Positions 34,389 through 45,772 are shown, numbered from the stretch's first letter. The stretch: DNA of 64,000 nt from Galdieria partita (GCA_025991245.1 BQMJ01000002.1:124001-188000), one strand, 5' to 3'. Numbers and translations: made by a program. Notes: generated from the sequence alone by a model not told the origin.

Positions 34389-35169
34389 CAGAGGAACACA
34401 AGTGAAAGATTCTCTGAAACCTTACTCCTTCAACTGCTATTTTCAAAGCCTAAACTATTATATTTAATGAGATCAGAATGATGGAATAACTAGAGACTTG
34501 TCGAAAAGTGAAAACTTGAAAGAAGTCTGTCACGTATGGTTTGTATAATTGTCATTGTTGCTGAAAATCATAGTCGAATTTATTATGAAATTCACCTTTC
34601 TCAAAAAAGTAATATGAAATGGAAGAATTCTTCTAAGAATCGCTCTATCTGTAAGGATAACGAGAACAAGATAAATTGAAAGGCTTTAAGAACTATCGAA
34701 ATATGGATAATCTATCAATAGAGTAGTAGACACGTAAAGGACTGAATGACCATAGTATAAGATACAGTCGAATCGATTATTTTGCTTCCTATGATATTAG
34801 CATTTGGCATATATTTGCAATAACGTTCTGCTCAAAGGAGTTTTATGAAGAGACTCTGTTCCACTTGTTTGGCTTGCACATTGGCATCTTTAATAATAGG
34901 GTTTAAAGAGGAAAATAGAGGTAAGACTTACAACGAGGACGACTGTTGAAAGTGTGCCTCATAGATAGCCAGACAATAAGGCAATCCTATGAAATCTTGA
35001 AGAGCCAAAAACTGCGAGTATTCATTGAGTAATTATCCTTGATTGATGAAAAATATTTGTTGCTTTATATTCCTCTAAGCATAGAATACTCTGAGTTTCT
35101 TGATGCCTTTCAGTTTTTATTCGAATTCAAAGTAGGAATTGTTGGGACATTCTGTCATTTGTTTGTACA
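34389..35169. other. Intergenic, about 780 bp; may hold a 5' exon of TRAPPC8
   Basis: A divergent gap between TRAPPC8 and the GT61 gene. An acceptor-like TTTCAG (about 34413-34418, minus strand) precedes the open frame of TRAPPC8, so a first coding exon should lie here. I could not place it. The rest shows no feature. Confidence 0.4.
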
Positions 35170-36933
35170 ATGAACCGCGTAAATAGTCATTGCCGTGAAG
35201 GTGATGTTGTGATATCAAGCACGGGAAATGATCTGTCTCCTGTTGATACTTTGAGAAGGCGAAAGACCCCAACTACTTTACAAGTGAACAGGTCCACCTG
35301 GAAACTGCGCAGTTTCTACCTTTCTCTTTATTCCAAAAGACGAACCAGGGGCATATTTTTGGTTTTTATCTTCTTACTAGTGGCATACACTTTACTATTG
35401 TTAAAAAATGGAAACTTGAAACTAGATTTCTGGACAAAAGATTCTTCATATGCCACTGCTAAGGAACCTTGGTCCTTTGAGGGTGCTAAGACTTGGTTTA
35501 CCGAAACTGCTTCGTTACAGAAGAGACCCTCCTATTCAATACAACAGCAAAAGTCGTGGAATACTGAGCAACTAGAATATGAATTTGTTGGCAATATTGA
35601 AGAGAACAAAGAATTGCCTGTTCCATTTATCCAGCTATGGAAACATGTCCACTACGATATTACTATTTGTCGGATATTTGGAGTCTGTGTAAACTCCAAT
35701 CGCTTCCATATCTTCCTTAATTCTAGTAATATGAAGAAACAGCTCGAATATTGCGGTGTGAAGCAGCATTATTATGATAGTAGCGGATATGAAGAATGGC
35801 AAAAAGTGATGTCAACTACTGACTATCCAAGTTACCTTGACAAAGATTTGGTCTCTAATATACCTCTGAGAACACATATGCCTCATTTCATAGAAGATAT
35901 CACACCATTCGTTGCTTTCAAAGATATATTAAAGGGACAAAGGACAACTCTGCATGGGTTACCCTTTCAAGAGAAATACTCTTCCGAAGGCAAAGCGCCT
36001 GTAGTGGATTACCGTCGCAGTAAGTATGGTTTCAATCCTTTCTTTTTGTTCGACAGTTCTGGTTTTCATCGTTTTAATGGAAGTTGGACAAAAGAATTTC
36101 TTACTCTACTCCTGGGAAAAGTTGACTTGTCACCTTTTGTTGAAAGCATTCAGAGCAACACTAGTATGAAGTGTTTCAGGAGCGTAGTAACGGGTAAAGG
36201 CTCAGACATAAAATATCTTTTGAATCATGAAAATTCTTTCTTCAAAGACAACAATTTGAGGAAGGAAGCTTTGAAGGCTTCTGATTGGTGTGAGAAACCA
36301 ATTCAAGTGACGATATTGTCTCGAAGAGCAAACAATGCCAGGACTCTGATTGGCGCAGATAATTTTGCTGAAAATATTCGTAAGCTTCAAGTCACGAAAG
36401 ATTCCAAGAAGCAACAGAAGATCTGTCACATAACATTTCGCTGTGAAATCGTTTACTTTGAAGAAATGACTTTTTTGGAACAAATTTCAGTGATGCAGAA
36501 AACAGACATTCTCATTGCAGCACATGGAGCTGGAAACACAAATATCGTGTTTCTCCCGGAGAACTCTGTAGTGATTGAAATCTATCCTTTCGCTTATAAG
36601 GCCAATATTTTTGAAGAGTTAGCCAGAAAATATCTCCTTCGATACGACTCTCTAATTGCGGAGCCAGACACGAAATCATTCAAGCAGTGCTTACAAAAAA
36701 TAGTACGTGCACATCCAGAGTTGGAAGTAAAGGTGAAAAGACTAACAAATGAGTGGGATACGGCTGTTACAAAGTTTTTAGAGGGTGATCGTTCTCATAA
36801 GTTAAAGATGGAGAATCCCAAAGTTAGTGATCTCGTGCCTTCGAGCAGAGTTTGTGCAAGAAATCAAACTTTGAACATAGCCTGGAGGGATCTCTGTAAT
36901 GTGATCAAAAGACAAGTTATTCAGATGTTATAA
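35170..36933 (+). CDS. GT61 (DUF563) glycosyltransferase, type II membrane protein
   Basis: A single exon of 587 residues. A signal anchor (GIFLVFIFLLVAYTLLLL) lies at about residues 60-77. The lumenal part includes THMPHFIEDITPFVAF, VTILSRRANNARTLIGADN and, near the C-terminus, ILIAAHGAGNTNIVFLPENSVVIEIYPF. This last block is the hallmark of the DUF563/GT61 fold found in plant beta-1,2-xylosyltransferases, arabinosyltransferases and animal EOGT. The exact sugar and acceptor cannot be assigned. With the GT31 gene it points to Golgi glycan synthesis. It has no intron despite its length. Confidence 0.85.
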   Translation: MNRVNSHCREGDVVISSTGNDLSPVDTLRRRKTPTTLQVNRSTWKLRSFYLSLYSKRRTRGIFLVFIFLLVAYTLLLLKNGNLKLDFWTKDSSYATAKEPWSFEGAKTWFTETASLQKRPSYSIQQQKSWNTEQLEYEFVGNIEENKELPVPFIQLWKHVHYDITICRIFGVCVNSNRFHIFLNSSNMKKQLEYCGVKQHYYDSSGYEEWQKVMSTTDYPSYLDKDLVSNIPLRTHMPHFIEDITPFVAFKDILKGQRTTLHGLPFQEKYSSEGKAPVVDYRRSKYGFNPFFLFDSSGFHRFNGSWTKEFLTLLLGKVDLSPFVESIQSNTSMKCFRSVVTGKGSDIKYLLNHENSFFKDNNLRKEALKASDWCEKPIQVTILSRRANNARTLIGADNFAENIRKLQVTKDSKKQQKICHITFRCEIVYFEEMTFLEQISVMQKTDILIAAHGAGNTNIVFLPENSVVIEIYPFAYKANIFEELARKYLLRYDSLIAEPDTKSFKQCLQKIVRAHPELEVKVKRLTNEWDTAVTKFLEGDRSHKLKMENPKVSDLVPSSRVCARNQTLNIAWRDLCNVIKRQVIQML

Positions 36934-37422
36934 ACTAATATAACACTGTGTCTCAGTAACGTAGTCAAGTCATCTTGTGGACTCAACAATATAATTGAAG
37001 TTGATATGAAGCCGATGCAAGCTCAGAATGCTCCGAAGAAATGGTCATTTGTGAAGATAATTATACACCAATGACAAGGAGTTCAATATCCTATTTTGTA
37101 CATGTCAACTGGCTTCTACATTCATTTGTATATTTAGATTTGTAAAAAGGAAGATGCATTAGCGTCATTTTACAAATAAAAACTATGTTGTCAATGTTTT
37201 GTAGCTCCATTCATTTCTGCATTGATTCTATGATAGGCTGTAACAAGATGCCTCTTCTCTAGAAGTAATTCAAAGGTACAAGAATATTCAGTCCAAACCT
37301 ATCATTTGACAATACAACTATTAGTAAGTTTCTACGATGAAATTCTGAAGTTTCGCGAGAAACTTGATTGTAAGAGTTGCAGTTGAATTTCTCAAAAACA
37401 CCTAAACCAGGCAAGGAATGCT
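36934..37422. other. Intergenic, about 490 bp, convergent 3' regions
   Basis: An AATAAA lies near 37175-37180 and could serve the GT61 transcript. The rest has no recognisable gene. Confidence 0.45.
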
Positions 37423-38577
37423 TCATGAACGGGAGCGACAGTGAAGTCTTCTTAAATAATTGATTTCTTCTTCCCTTTCATGAATTGCTTGAACAGTCTT
37501 TCGGTATTCCAAAGCAATAAGATCCATTTCATCTCCATTTTTCATGTAATTTTGCAAAAGTGACTGGATTTTCTCGTGCTCTCTGAAGAGCTGTCCAAAT
37601 GTTAGCAACTTTAGAGTTCAGTAAACGATGACTTGCCTTGTTATACTTAGCATCAAGAATCCTTTTGTTTTCGCCTAGTTTCCTCAGGCTGTCTGGATTG
37701 TAAACCTCTCCCAAGATTTTCTCTCCGAGTAACTTTAGTTTGAAGAAACAATTTTCAACTTGAAGACAAAGTTTTCTTATCTTCATAGTCTTCAGGTCGA
37801 AAGAAGATATTGCCTCTTTGTCCCATAGCAATAGCAACTGGTCCACTTCTTTGAAAATCTGAGTTAAGATGTACAAGGATTGATAGAATGCGTTCGTAGC
37901 CTCTTTTTTCGTATTTTGGTATACAATATAAGTTTCTTCAATACGTTCGTCTATATGTCGAGGACTCTGTAAGGGTTCTCTTCCATTCCTAGTCGAAAAC
38001 TCAAGGAGATTTCCAAGTTTCTCACAGAAGCTTTGGGTTCTTTCGACGACACCTCGTCTTAGAGACTCTGTTTGATGTCTTGTCAGGGTGAATGGAGAGT
38101 GGCTATCTGTATTCTTGTCATTTAATAGAACACTTAAGTTGACATGAATAAGATCTGAAAAGGACACTTGTCTTTCATTAGGATCATGAATATACATTGA
38201 AGGATCAGATTCGATTTTGTCTGGATACTGAGTTCTACATTGCTCTGCAAGTTCTTCAGCAACTATCTTTCTTTGAAAATATGAAATCGCCCTTTCATTA
38301 AACCTTTTTCTGGCCTTTTAAACTGATTTTAGCTTTCTGCAACAAGAATTTTCCATCCTACCAAGAACAGATCCATTTCAACATCTGCAGAACTAAGGTC
38401 GAAGCTAAGATGATTGTTTATAAAATTTTCCAACTCCAAGAGAGTATTTGAGCTAATTTCGTCCTTTCCGGTGAGGAAATCTAGTTTCTTTTCTACATTT
38501 TTCACTTGGTTAAAAGGAGGTAGACTTTGTATCAAGTCTTCAATGACAGCATCCTTGACTGAAGGAGGTAAATCCAT
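37423..38577 (-). CDS. Probable augmin subunit 4 (HAUS4/AUG4-like), multi-exon
   Basis: Three coding blocks are seen: 38577 to about 38347, about 38265 to 37647, and 37582-37423. The last intron (37583-37646, GTATAA donor) has a TGCTAAC branch site 16-22 nt before the acceptor and joins in phase. The first junction is uncertain: GTAGGA near 38346-38351 or a later donor, with the acceptor before IVAEELAEQCRTQYP. The C-terminal half resembles plant AUG4: EVYNPDSLRKL corresponds to ETYTPDSVPAL, and EMDLIALEYRKTVQAI corresponds to FDTIARQYHEIVKKL. The central part is coiled coil. Augmin recruits gamma-tubulin complexes to pre-existing microtubules. The assignment rests on my memory of the family, not on a search. 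Confidence 0.5.
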
Positions 38578-38893
38578 CCAATTTGAAATTTCAAATCCAT
38601 TTGCTAAACTTGGTCGTTTCTATCTGCTCATCGCACTTGTTTTGATCCTCCTTGCTAGGCCCCCGGTTCATGCTTCAATGATATTATTCCTCAAAGTATA
38701 CAGTATGAAGAAACCATAAAGTCCAGCCATGGAAGGTGCAAAAGACAATGTAATTATTGATTTTAAACAAATCATGCGGATGACTGATGATATTTATTCG
38801 TGCAAGCAGTAATAGAAAGAAAGAATGCAATATAAAGGATGTGAACAACAAGAAAATATTCCAACTTGCACAGCTGCGATGTTAAAGTCATTT
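38578..38893. other. Intergenic, about 316 bp
   Basis: Both neighbours are leftward. It holds the presumed promoter of the augmin-like gene and the 3' end of MAD2. A 101-codon rightward frame here is antisense to the augmin-like first exon and unsupported. Confidence 0.4.
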
Positions 38894-39654
38894 CTAATGA
38901 GTATCTGTCGAGTACGATACCACTGTTTCAACTTTGTGTACCTCAATGAAAGTAAGAAGTGAGCAAAACATCATACTCATTTTATGATACCTTTGTTGTA
39001 AAGGAACGAAGCTTCACTTCTTTCTGATTAATAATAATCTTCGGATCAGATTCTTCCCAAGTTTCTGGTATTTGTATGTCAATATCTGTATAAATTAACA
39101 TATCAAACGTGCAAGGTTCATCTAATAGAGGAAGAAAAGTGACACTTGCTGTAATTTGTCGAATAACTGCCTGGATTTGGGAAACGATTTGCTGCTCGTT
39201 GCTATCACTGCTACTACAGAAAATTGTATAAATATTGGAAAAGCAGAAGCACACTTACTTATTACTATCATCTTTATTGTTTTCTATCTCTATATTAAAT
39301 TGCCAACGCTCCAGGACTCTTCCCGTTTCGACGCTGCATATGACCAAGACCAGTTTCTGTACTTTGGATTGTAACGTCCACTCTAAACAAAGGGCAACAC
39401 AATTCAATTCTAAGGATTCCATCAAGAAGATTGGTACCTTTTAATTGTCCCAAAACTGACTGCAGATACTTGTTAAGCTCATTGTCGGTCGTCACCAGAA
39501 TTGTAAGTCCATATTTGTTCACTCTTGAAAACTGTTCTGCAGGATATATACCACGCTGGTAAAGTATACTGTTTACGCTATACACAAAAAAGTCAGAAAC
39601 AACTTCAGTTGAACCTCTTAGAGTCACAGAAGGATGACTTTCGTTAGGAGACAT
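38894..39654 (-). CDS. MAD2: Spindle assembly checkpoint protein MAD2
   Basis: Four exons (39654-39438, 39382-39259, 39213-38991, 38941-38894) with introns of 55, 45 and 49 nt give 203 residues, the standard MAD2 length. The HORMA domain reads VTLRGSTEVVSDFFVYSVNSI, LYQRGIYPAEQFSRV, YGLTILVTTD, then EWTLQSKVQKLVLVIC and VETGRVLERWQFNIE after the first splice. Next come VIRQITASVTFLPLLDE and the moving C-terminal safety belt WEESDPKIII, VKLRSFTTK and VHKVETVVSY. It inhibits Cdc20 at unattached kinetochores. The ATG at 39654 is used because the frame above it lacks one. The acidic, Asn/Ser-rich loop between exons 2 and 3 is slightly long. Confidence 0.97.
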
Positions 39655-40321
39655 AGCAAACAATTCAAAAGCTTTTCTCTATCCAAAATTGAATTTGTTG
39701 AGTTGGCGCTTGGCAAATTCTAGCTTTGCTAGTTCAACTGACTGGACGTTTATTTTGATCTCTTAGGAGACAGTCAATCTTTCTTGATTCTTTAGTCTCT
39801 TATTCATGTTATCTATCTATTCTACTTTTTCGTTTTCTCTTGAGAATTCGATTATATTCACTCGAAGGGTTTGTCACCAGACAAACTTTGATTCTTCTTA
39901 AAGCTATTCTATGAGAAGGTCTTGAAAAGCTTTTCTCCAAGTTAATGTCAGTGACTTGTGATTTTTTTAACGTAGAATTGTTCTAATAAAACCCCCCTTT
40001 ATATTGACTGATATTCCAGCAGCAGCCTACGGTCATAAAGGTAAATATATTGAAAATGCTCCACATATGGAGCACGAGAGAAAGAATAGTCTGATATTTA
40101 CAAGCCACTGAGAGTCGATCCATTCAGAGACAGGTTGAACGGATTGATTGTTTACAGTTTTATCTTGAAGGGATCTGATCTTCGTTCAATATGCACCAAA
40201 AATTTGTAGTTTTGTTGGAAACCCAACTTGTCCTAAGAACGACTCAACAGAGTAACGTTGCAATCTCTGAAATGGGATTTGTTGTTGATCAATAGCGGAA
40301 ACTTGGAAGGCTTTCTTCATC
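39655..40321. other. Intergenic, about 670 bp, divergent promoters
   Basis: This lies between MAD2 (leftward) and ERD2 (rightward). No long frame or RNA gene was found. Confidence 0.45.
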
Positions 40322-41102
40322 ATGGCTTTGTCGTCGTCGATGAACGTTTTCCGAATTGCAGGAGACCTTCTTCACTGCATAAGTATTTTCATTCTGCTAC
40401 ATAAGATGAGAAGAACACGCACTTGCACAGGTATTTGACTTGCAACGTGGGTCGACGGACTCTAAAGAATATCAGGAATTTCGAGAAAGACTTTGGAACT
40501 CTATGCCCTTGTGTTCTTAACCCGATATCTCGACTTGTTCACAGGAGGATATTTTGATAGTGTTTTATCTTTGTACAACACAGTGTTGAAGTTGCTATTC
40601 CTTGCGAGTACCTTTTATTGCGTTTATCTGTTGAGAGTGAAATATAGGCACACATACGATCGTTCACACGACACTTTTCGAGTCCCGTTTCTTTTGGGAG
40701 GAGCTGCTGTGTTGGCATTCATTTTCCCCCAGAGATATTCTATTCTGGAGGTAAGCACTTGAAAGAGCTGGTTCTCGTTGTTGTTGACACTCTGAAGATT
40801 CTGTGGTCTTTTTCACAGTATCTTGAAGCAGTTGCAATTCTTCCTCAGTTATTGTTGCTTCAAAGAACTGGTGAAGTCGAAAATCTCACGTCGCATTATA
40901 TATTTTGTCTTGGAGGTAAGAAGTCTTTGGCCCAATTCCTAGCGTTTGTTCAAGCCGTTTAGCGTATCGTGCTTGTTATGTTTTGAACTGGATATGGCGT
41001 TTCTTTTCCGACAGTACATATCGAGGACAGTACGTTACATGGACTGCAGGCCTGATACAAACATCACTTTATGCAGATTTCTTTTATTATTACTTGAAAT
41101 AG
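40322..41102 (+). CDS. ERD2: ER lumen protein-retaining receptor (KDEL receptor)
   Basis: Four exons (40322-40430, 40476-40750, 40798-40915, 40963-41102) with introns of 45, 47 and 47 nt give 213 residues, the family norm. It has [17 protein letters not shown], then [20 protein letters not shown] across the first junction, DLF before an inserted [21 protein letters not shown], and [32 protein letters not shown] then [14 protein letters not shown] follow, and the protein ends DFFYYYLK. Seven membrane segments are expected. It returns K/HDEL-bearing proteins from the Golgi to the ER. The insert after RYLDLF is slightly longer than usual. Confidence 0.95.
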
Positions 41103-41391
41103 TGAGTCAGTTTTTGTTGTGGTTTTGAAATGCTGATGCAAAGCACTTTTCTTAGTAAGAAACAGGGTCGAGCTTTGAAGCTTCCTCCGTAAATTAAAAT
41201 AGTGACGGACTGGAAAGATTTCGTAAATTGCGATTTATTCTTCGCATTTCATGATTTGTAGTCAGAATATGTTTCTTTCTGCAAGATTCGCATTACGACA
41301 GTGTTTCCATTCTAATACATAACCGTCCTTCTTATTTGAAGGAAATAATATAAAGAGTAAATCTCCGCTTAAAAATGCAAAATATTTGGCT

Positions 41392-42021
41392 CTATGGATC
41401 GGAGCCTTTAGAATCGAATGAATCTTTAATATCCTTTAGCGAACGTTCATTTTCTTCTTCAAGCCTTTTTATGACCGTATCTAGTTTTGTCACAAGTTGC
41501 GGATTTTCACGTTTCCTCGTTTCTCTTTCCTTTTCCACAAATTCTTGTAAACTATCCTTCACATATCCTCCTATACAAGCTAAGGAACCTCCAAAACCAG
41601 CAGCAACCAGTCCTGTGATGTTATCATATTTGAGTGCTCCAAAAAGAAGACTAGTTAAAGAGCCTGCCACCGTAGTATTGATGAAATCCTCCTTGCCTTC
41701 ACGAAACTTGCTGCAAAGTATGTCAGTTAGAGTAAAGATACCAGTGAAAACAGAAAATCTGACACCATATGCCATAATTCCCCTAGTTACAAAATAAGTT
41801 GCTCGAGCATGAGGATTTCGTGGCAAGTCTGGAGGTGATGGTATCTTCGGATTCTTTGTGTCCTTCCATCCAAATACAGCACCAGTAACCATTCCGGCAG
41901 TCATACCATAACCTAGCGATTTGAAAAATTTCTCAACTTCCTTAGGTAAAGGTGGTGGTTCTTCTGGAGTTCCCAAGTTTTCCCAAAACTCTTGAAGAAA
42001 GGACTGGGTGTCATTCGCCAT
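41392..42021 (-). CDS. Tim17/Tim22/Tim23-family (PRAT) membrane protein
   Basis: A single exon of 209 residues from the ATG at 42021. Weakly hydrophobic segments rich in Gly and Ala (LGYGMTAGMVTGAVFG, FSVFTGIFTLTDIL, TTVAGSLTSLLFGAL, TGLVAAGFGGSLACIGGYV) and the charged GKEDFINTTVAGSLTS fit the PRAT pattern shared by Tim17/22/23, OEP16 and the complex I assembly factor TIMMDC1. The long charged C-terminal tail and proline-rich N-terminus (PEEPPPLPKE) are closer to TIMMDC1-like or plant HP20/HP30-type members than to a core import channel. It probably sits in the mitochondrial inner or plastid inner membrane. The precise subfamily is unresolved. Confidence 0.7.
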   Translation of the reverse strand: MANDTQSFLQEFWENLGTPEEPPPLPKEVEKFFKSLGYGMTAGMVTGAVFGWKDTKNPKIPSPPDLPRNPHARATYFVTRGIMAYGVRFSVFTGIFTLTDILCSKFREGKEDFINTTVAGSLTSLLFGALKYDNITGLVAAGFGGSLACIGGYVKDSLQEFVEKERETRKRENPQLVTKLDTVIKRLEEENERSLKDIKDSFDSKGSDP

Positions 42022-42946
42022 CCTCCACTTTTCGAAAGATCCCAAAATGACGATTGGCAGTTGACTTTCTATTGACCCAAAGGAACTTCATCATCTCCAA
42101 CTTTTCGAAAATATTTCAGTCATTTTGGCAATCGTAGAATACACGATAGAGAAAGTTCAAAATTGCACAGAGTTATTAGAACAAGAAGTGTCATTTGCTA
42201 TAAAATATTCTCTTCAAAAAAAAGGGAACAAAGACAATTCTAAAGAGTCACCACGAGAACAAGTTCACAATGGGTATATTTTAGCAAGCAGTAATTGAGA
42301 GCTGCACTCAACTTGTGTAATTGTTCTTTCCTAAATCATTAGTCTAAGCGTCCTTTGTATATTTCAGATTTCATATGAACATTTCTCAAGAATATCTCGG
42401 AATGTCAGTGGGACATACTGACTTGAGATAATATGAATGCATGAATGAATCACTTTCATTATGTTACAGAAGCTTAAATGGATTGCACAGTAAAAAATAT
42501 ATCTTTGTGAAAAAAGTATTTCAAAAATAATCTCGAATTTTAGGCAAAGATTATTGTCTCATCATTCCATACATACATTTTGTGTCAAGAAATGGATGCT
42601 TTACTATCTCTCGTTGGGACTAAAAAAGGAGTACAATCTTGTCAATAACCAAGCCACATATACAAAATAAGAAGCAAGCATCACTTTTGTAACTAAACAG
42701 CTCGAAAAATGACAAACTTCTGTGTAAGACTTCGATCTACATTAGATATATACACAGCCAGTTGAAAAATATAACCATTGAAAAACAATCACACAGAAAC
42801 TTCCGCAATGATGTTACAATGTTCACTAGTGGCCTCTTTTTATATTGTCGGACTCGAATAATACTAATAAATAGGGATTCGGTGCTACGCATCATACGAC
42901 TGCAAAAATTACATGACATCGTAAACTTGGATCAGTTCAAATCGAC
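42022..42946. other. Intergenic, about 925 bp
   Basis: It lies between two leftward genes. I see AT-rich sequence with short frames on both strands and no splice-signal chain, tRNA or repeat. Confidence 0.45.
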
Positions 42947-43918
42947 TCAAGCTGAAGGCTTCTCCAAAGAATAAATGTTGCTAAAAAGACAAGGATGCTC
43001 TGGAGACTCTTCTGGCAGTATTTCAAGGTCGCTATGATCAAACCTATGCTGAAGTAGACGTGACTTTAGTTGATTGAATCTGCTTACAGGAGAAATGGGA
43101 ATTTCGAGTCTATCCGTATCCTTCCATCTATTTCTGGGATAACCAAGAGCTCGTCTATACAAACGATCCCAATATCGACTCTGACAAGCCGCAGCATGTG
43201 CAAAACCTTTTGACACCTCCCATCGATCTTCCCTAGTCTTACAAACGTTACAAACTTTCTCCTTTAAATAACCATACAACGGAGTTTCCAACTCAGAACC
43301 AAGCTGGTAAAAGAAGTACTCTCTGGGTGAGAGCCTCGTATACTTCTTGAGTGCTTCCAGAATATACCGATATACTGTATGAATAATTGGAAATGTTCGA
43401 ATACTTAAAACACCTAAAAGGAATAAGAAGTTCTCCGACTCCAGTAGTTTCCCAAACTCTTCTCCAAAATACTTGCCAACGTTCACTTGAGGCAACATTG
43501 CTAACCCTTCAGGTCCTGCTTCTCGTTCAAGTGCTTTGAGAAATCTTCCAAATAAATCTTCATATTTTGCATCTACAACAGAAATACTTCTTTGTTCAAG
43601 GTTAATGAGTATAGGTGCTGCCTTTGGGGTTTCCATTCTGATTGCACGCAAAGGTTGGGTTTGTGTACAATCTTCCTCAGAAACACCTCTAGCTTCTTTG
43701 AAATGATTATGGAGCGACGACTTTTGAAAGGCATAGTCACAAATGGCCAGTAAAACATTTGGTAGCGTTCCACCTCTCATTCCATGAAAGTAAGGATGGT
43801 CAGCAGCACGAGAACGACAACCTATATTCAACAAACTGTCGTAAAATTCCTCTGTTGTGGAACATTCGAGAATCTTTTCCTCTTCAACTTGTTTTAAAAC
43901 TGCCAATATGTCGTCCAT
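42947..43918 (-). CDS. Unknown soluble helical protein, 323 aa (possible heme-oxygenase-like fold)
   Basis: A single ATG-to-stop exon. I do not recognise it with confidence. It is rich in predicted helix, with histidines in HPYFHGMRGG near residue 41 and acidic and aromatic residues in SPREYFFYQLGSELETPL. A CNVC pair follows. The early H..H motif and a late E/H-rich helix recall heme-oxygenase-like diiron or TenA/PqqC-type folds, but this is pattern impression only. No targeting peptide or membrane segment is evident. The uninterrupted frame and normal amino-acid composition support a real gene. Confidence 0.55.
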   Translation of the reverse strand: MDDILAVLKQVEEEKILECSTTEEFYDSLLNIGCRSRAADHPYFHGMRGGTLPNVLLAICDYAFQKSSLHNHFKEARGVSEEDCTQTQPLRAIRMETPKAAPILINLEQRSISVVDAKYEDLFGRFLKALEREAGPEGLAMLPQVNVGKYFGEEFGKLLESENFLFLLGVLSIRTFPIIHTVYRYILEALKKYTRLSPREYFFYQLGSELETPLYGYLKEKVCNVCKTREDRWEVSKGFAHAAACQSRYWDRLYRRALGYPRNRWKDTDRLEIPISPVSRFNQLKSRLLQHRFDHSDLEILPEESPEHPCLFSNIYSLEKPSA

Positions 43919-44650
43919 CGCTTACGCACTTTTGTATGAATCATTCGAAATCACTTTGCAAAATTTGTGGTGAACTTTCCGGAGACATTGTCGTTGGCTT
44001 TCACTTTTCTGACTTTGTTGAGAATGGATATTTTTGTGCAGTAACTTTATTTTGAAACGAATGTTGTGAAGAATGATGCCTATTCACATTTCAGTTGGAC
44101 CAATTAGTTCCAGTTTTACCAGAAAGGACTCTAAACAGTATCCAAAATCTCCAAGGACAGACAATCATTTGTAACTTGTAAACTATTATTTTAGAAACAA
44201 CTTTTACAAGATAGTTATACTTAGAACAGGAAACGATCAGAGCACTTGAGAAGATATTGCGTTCAAGATGCTGTTTTTTGACAAAGAAGCAACTACATTT
44301 GTTTCTCATTGAAAGAGAGATATTCTTCCATTCGGATTTGTTTATTTGGACCAAAGTAACTGCTCTTTTGGAAGGAGAACAAAAGAAGCGATGTATCAAG
44401 AGACCAAGGCTCAACAGAAAGGGAAGCTGAAGATAGAGTGCCTAGTTAAACAGAAAGGAACGTCACACAGTTTGGTGACTTTATTTAGAACAAGTTTATA
44501 TTGGAATCCAATAAAAGTAATCAGAAACATTCCAAGTTATGATTACCGTTCGGAACTAGAGATAACTATGTGAGGAAAATGACTATTCGGAATTTCGAGT
44601 GAGAAAAGATTACTTGTCGAGAAGATGATTTGGAGAAATTCGCCTTATCC
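43919..44650. other. Intergenic, about 730 bp, divergent promoters
   Basis: This lies between the leftward unknown and the rightward hydrolase. The short frames are not supported. Confidence 0.45.
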
Positions 44651-45772
44651 ATGCTTTGTCGGAGATGGTTGTTAGGCTTCCATGGTCATCAGAACAAGTT
44701 CCTTAAGACTTTTCGTTCTTTGTGTATGGGGACAGAATCCTCTGAAAATCATAGTCCGGGAGTCAGTCTGCCACTTTCGTACACTGAGATTCCAGAAAAG
44801 CGGCAGACTGGGATAGCTAATGCAAAGCCGCCCGTTATCTTTCTTCATGGAGTATTGGCCTCTGGGACTACATACTATTCAGTGCTTTCCAGAGATGATT
44901 TTGGTATTCAGTATTCACCTTTGATTTGCCAAGTTCCTAAACGGTTGTTTTCAGTTTCGGATCGTAGAATATATGCTCTGGACCTTCGGAACCATGGATC
45001 CAGTCCACATTCTTCACTTATGAACTATGGAATATTCGCAGAAGATGTACGACGTTTCCTTATGGATCGGGGCATTTCAAGAAGTGTCATAATCGGTCAT
45101 AGCATGGGAGGAAAGGTAGTTACACCTCAAACAATCAATCGACTCTTTGTAATCTAGCCTAGGTTGGAATGACAGTTGCTTTAGAATATCCTCAACTAGT
45201 ATCGGAACTCATTGTAGTCGATTTGGCTCCAATCGATTACAGTGATCCCATTTTTGAGAAAAACTTACCTACAGACGCAATCATTGCAATGTCCAAGGTA
45301 AACGCAGAAAGTTGCACTGAACGCTGGCAAGTATTTGTTAAATTCTATTCTGTGTCCAGGTATACTGATTCGGGTTATTATGGATAGGCAAGTGGACGAC
45401 TTACTAAAACAAAATGGAGTGCAGAATAAGCGTGTTAGAGACTTCATTTTGGAAAATTTGACAGCTAGTGACGTTTATCCTGGTCACTTCAAGTGGCGAG
45501 TGAATGTTTCTGCCCTTTTGGAGTCCATGGATAGAATCCTTGAATTTCCTATACAAAGAGGGAAAGCATATTATGGACCTACACTGTTTATCCGAGGAGA
45601 GAGATCAATTTATGTGATGAATTCAGTAGCTGAACAAGCAATTCGGGATTTGTTCCCTAATGCTACTATAGAGACCATTGCAGGAGCAGGGCATTGGTTA
45701 ACAGCTGAAGAACCGGAAAAATTTTGTACAATCGTGAACAATTTTCTATCAAATAGCAACTGGAAATGTTAA
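44651..45772 (+). CDS. Alpha/beta hydrolase of the ABHD11 type, probably mitochondrial
   Basis: Exons 44651-45115, 45163-45310 and 45360-45772 (introns 47 and 49 nt) give 341 residues. The second intron uses a less usual GTTGCA donor but is the phase-correct choice. The fold shows the oxyanion segment VIFLHGVLASG, ALDLRNHGSSPHS, the nucleophile elbow GHSMGGK before VGMTVALEYP, then WRVNVSALLESMDRIL, TLFIRGERS and the catalytic histidine in IAGAGHWLTAEEPEKF. This order is that of ABHD11/YbfF esterases. The N-terminus (MLCRRWLLGFHGH) is basic and could be a mitochondrial presequence. Human ABHD11 is mitochondrial. Its stop codon overlaps the stop of the opposite-strand TFIIH gene. Confidence 0.87.

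Noticed and set aside
42900-42960. tRNA-like GGATCAGTTCAAATC stretch
   Set aside because: No acceptor stem or anticodon arm could be paired around it; no tRNA elsewhere either.
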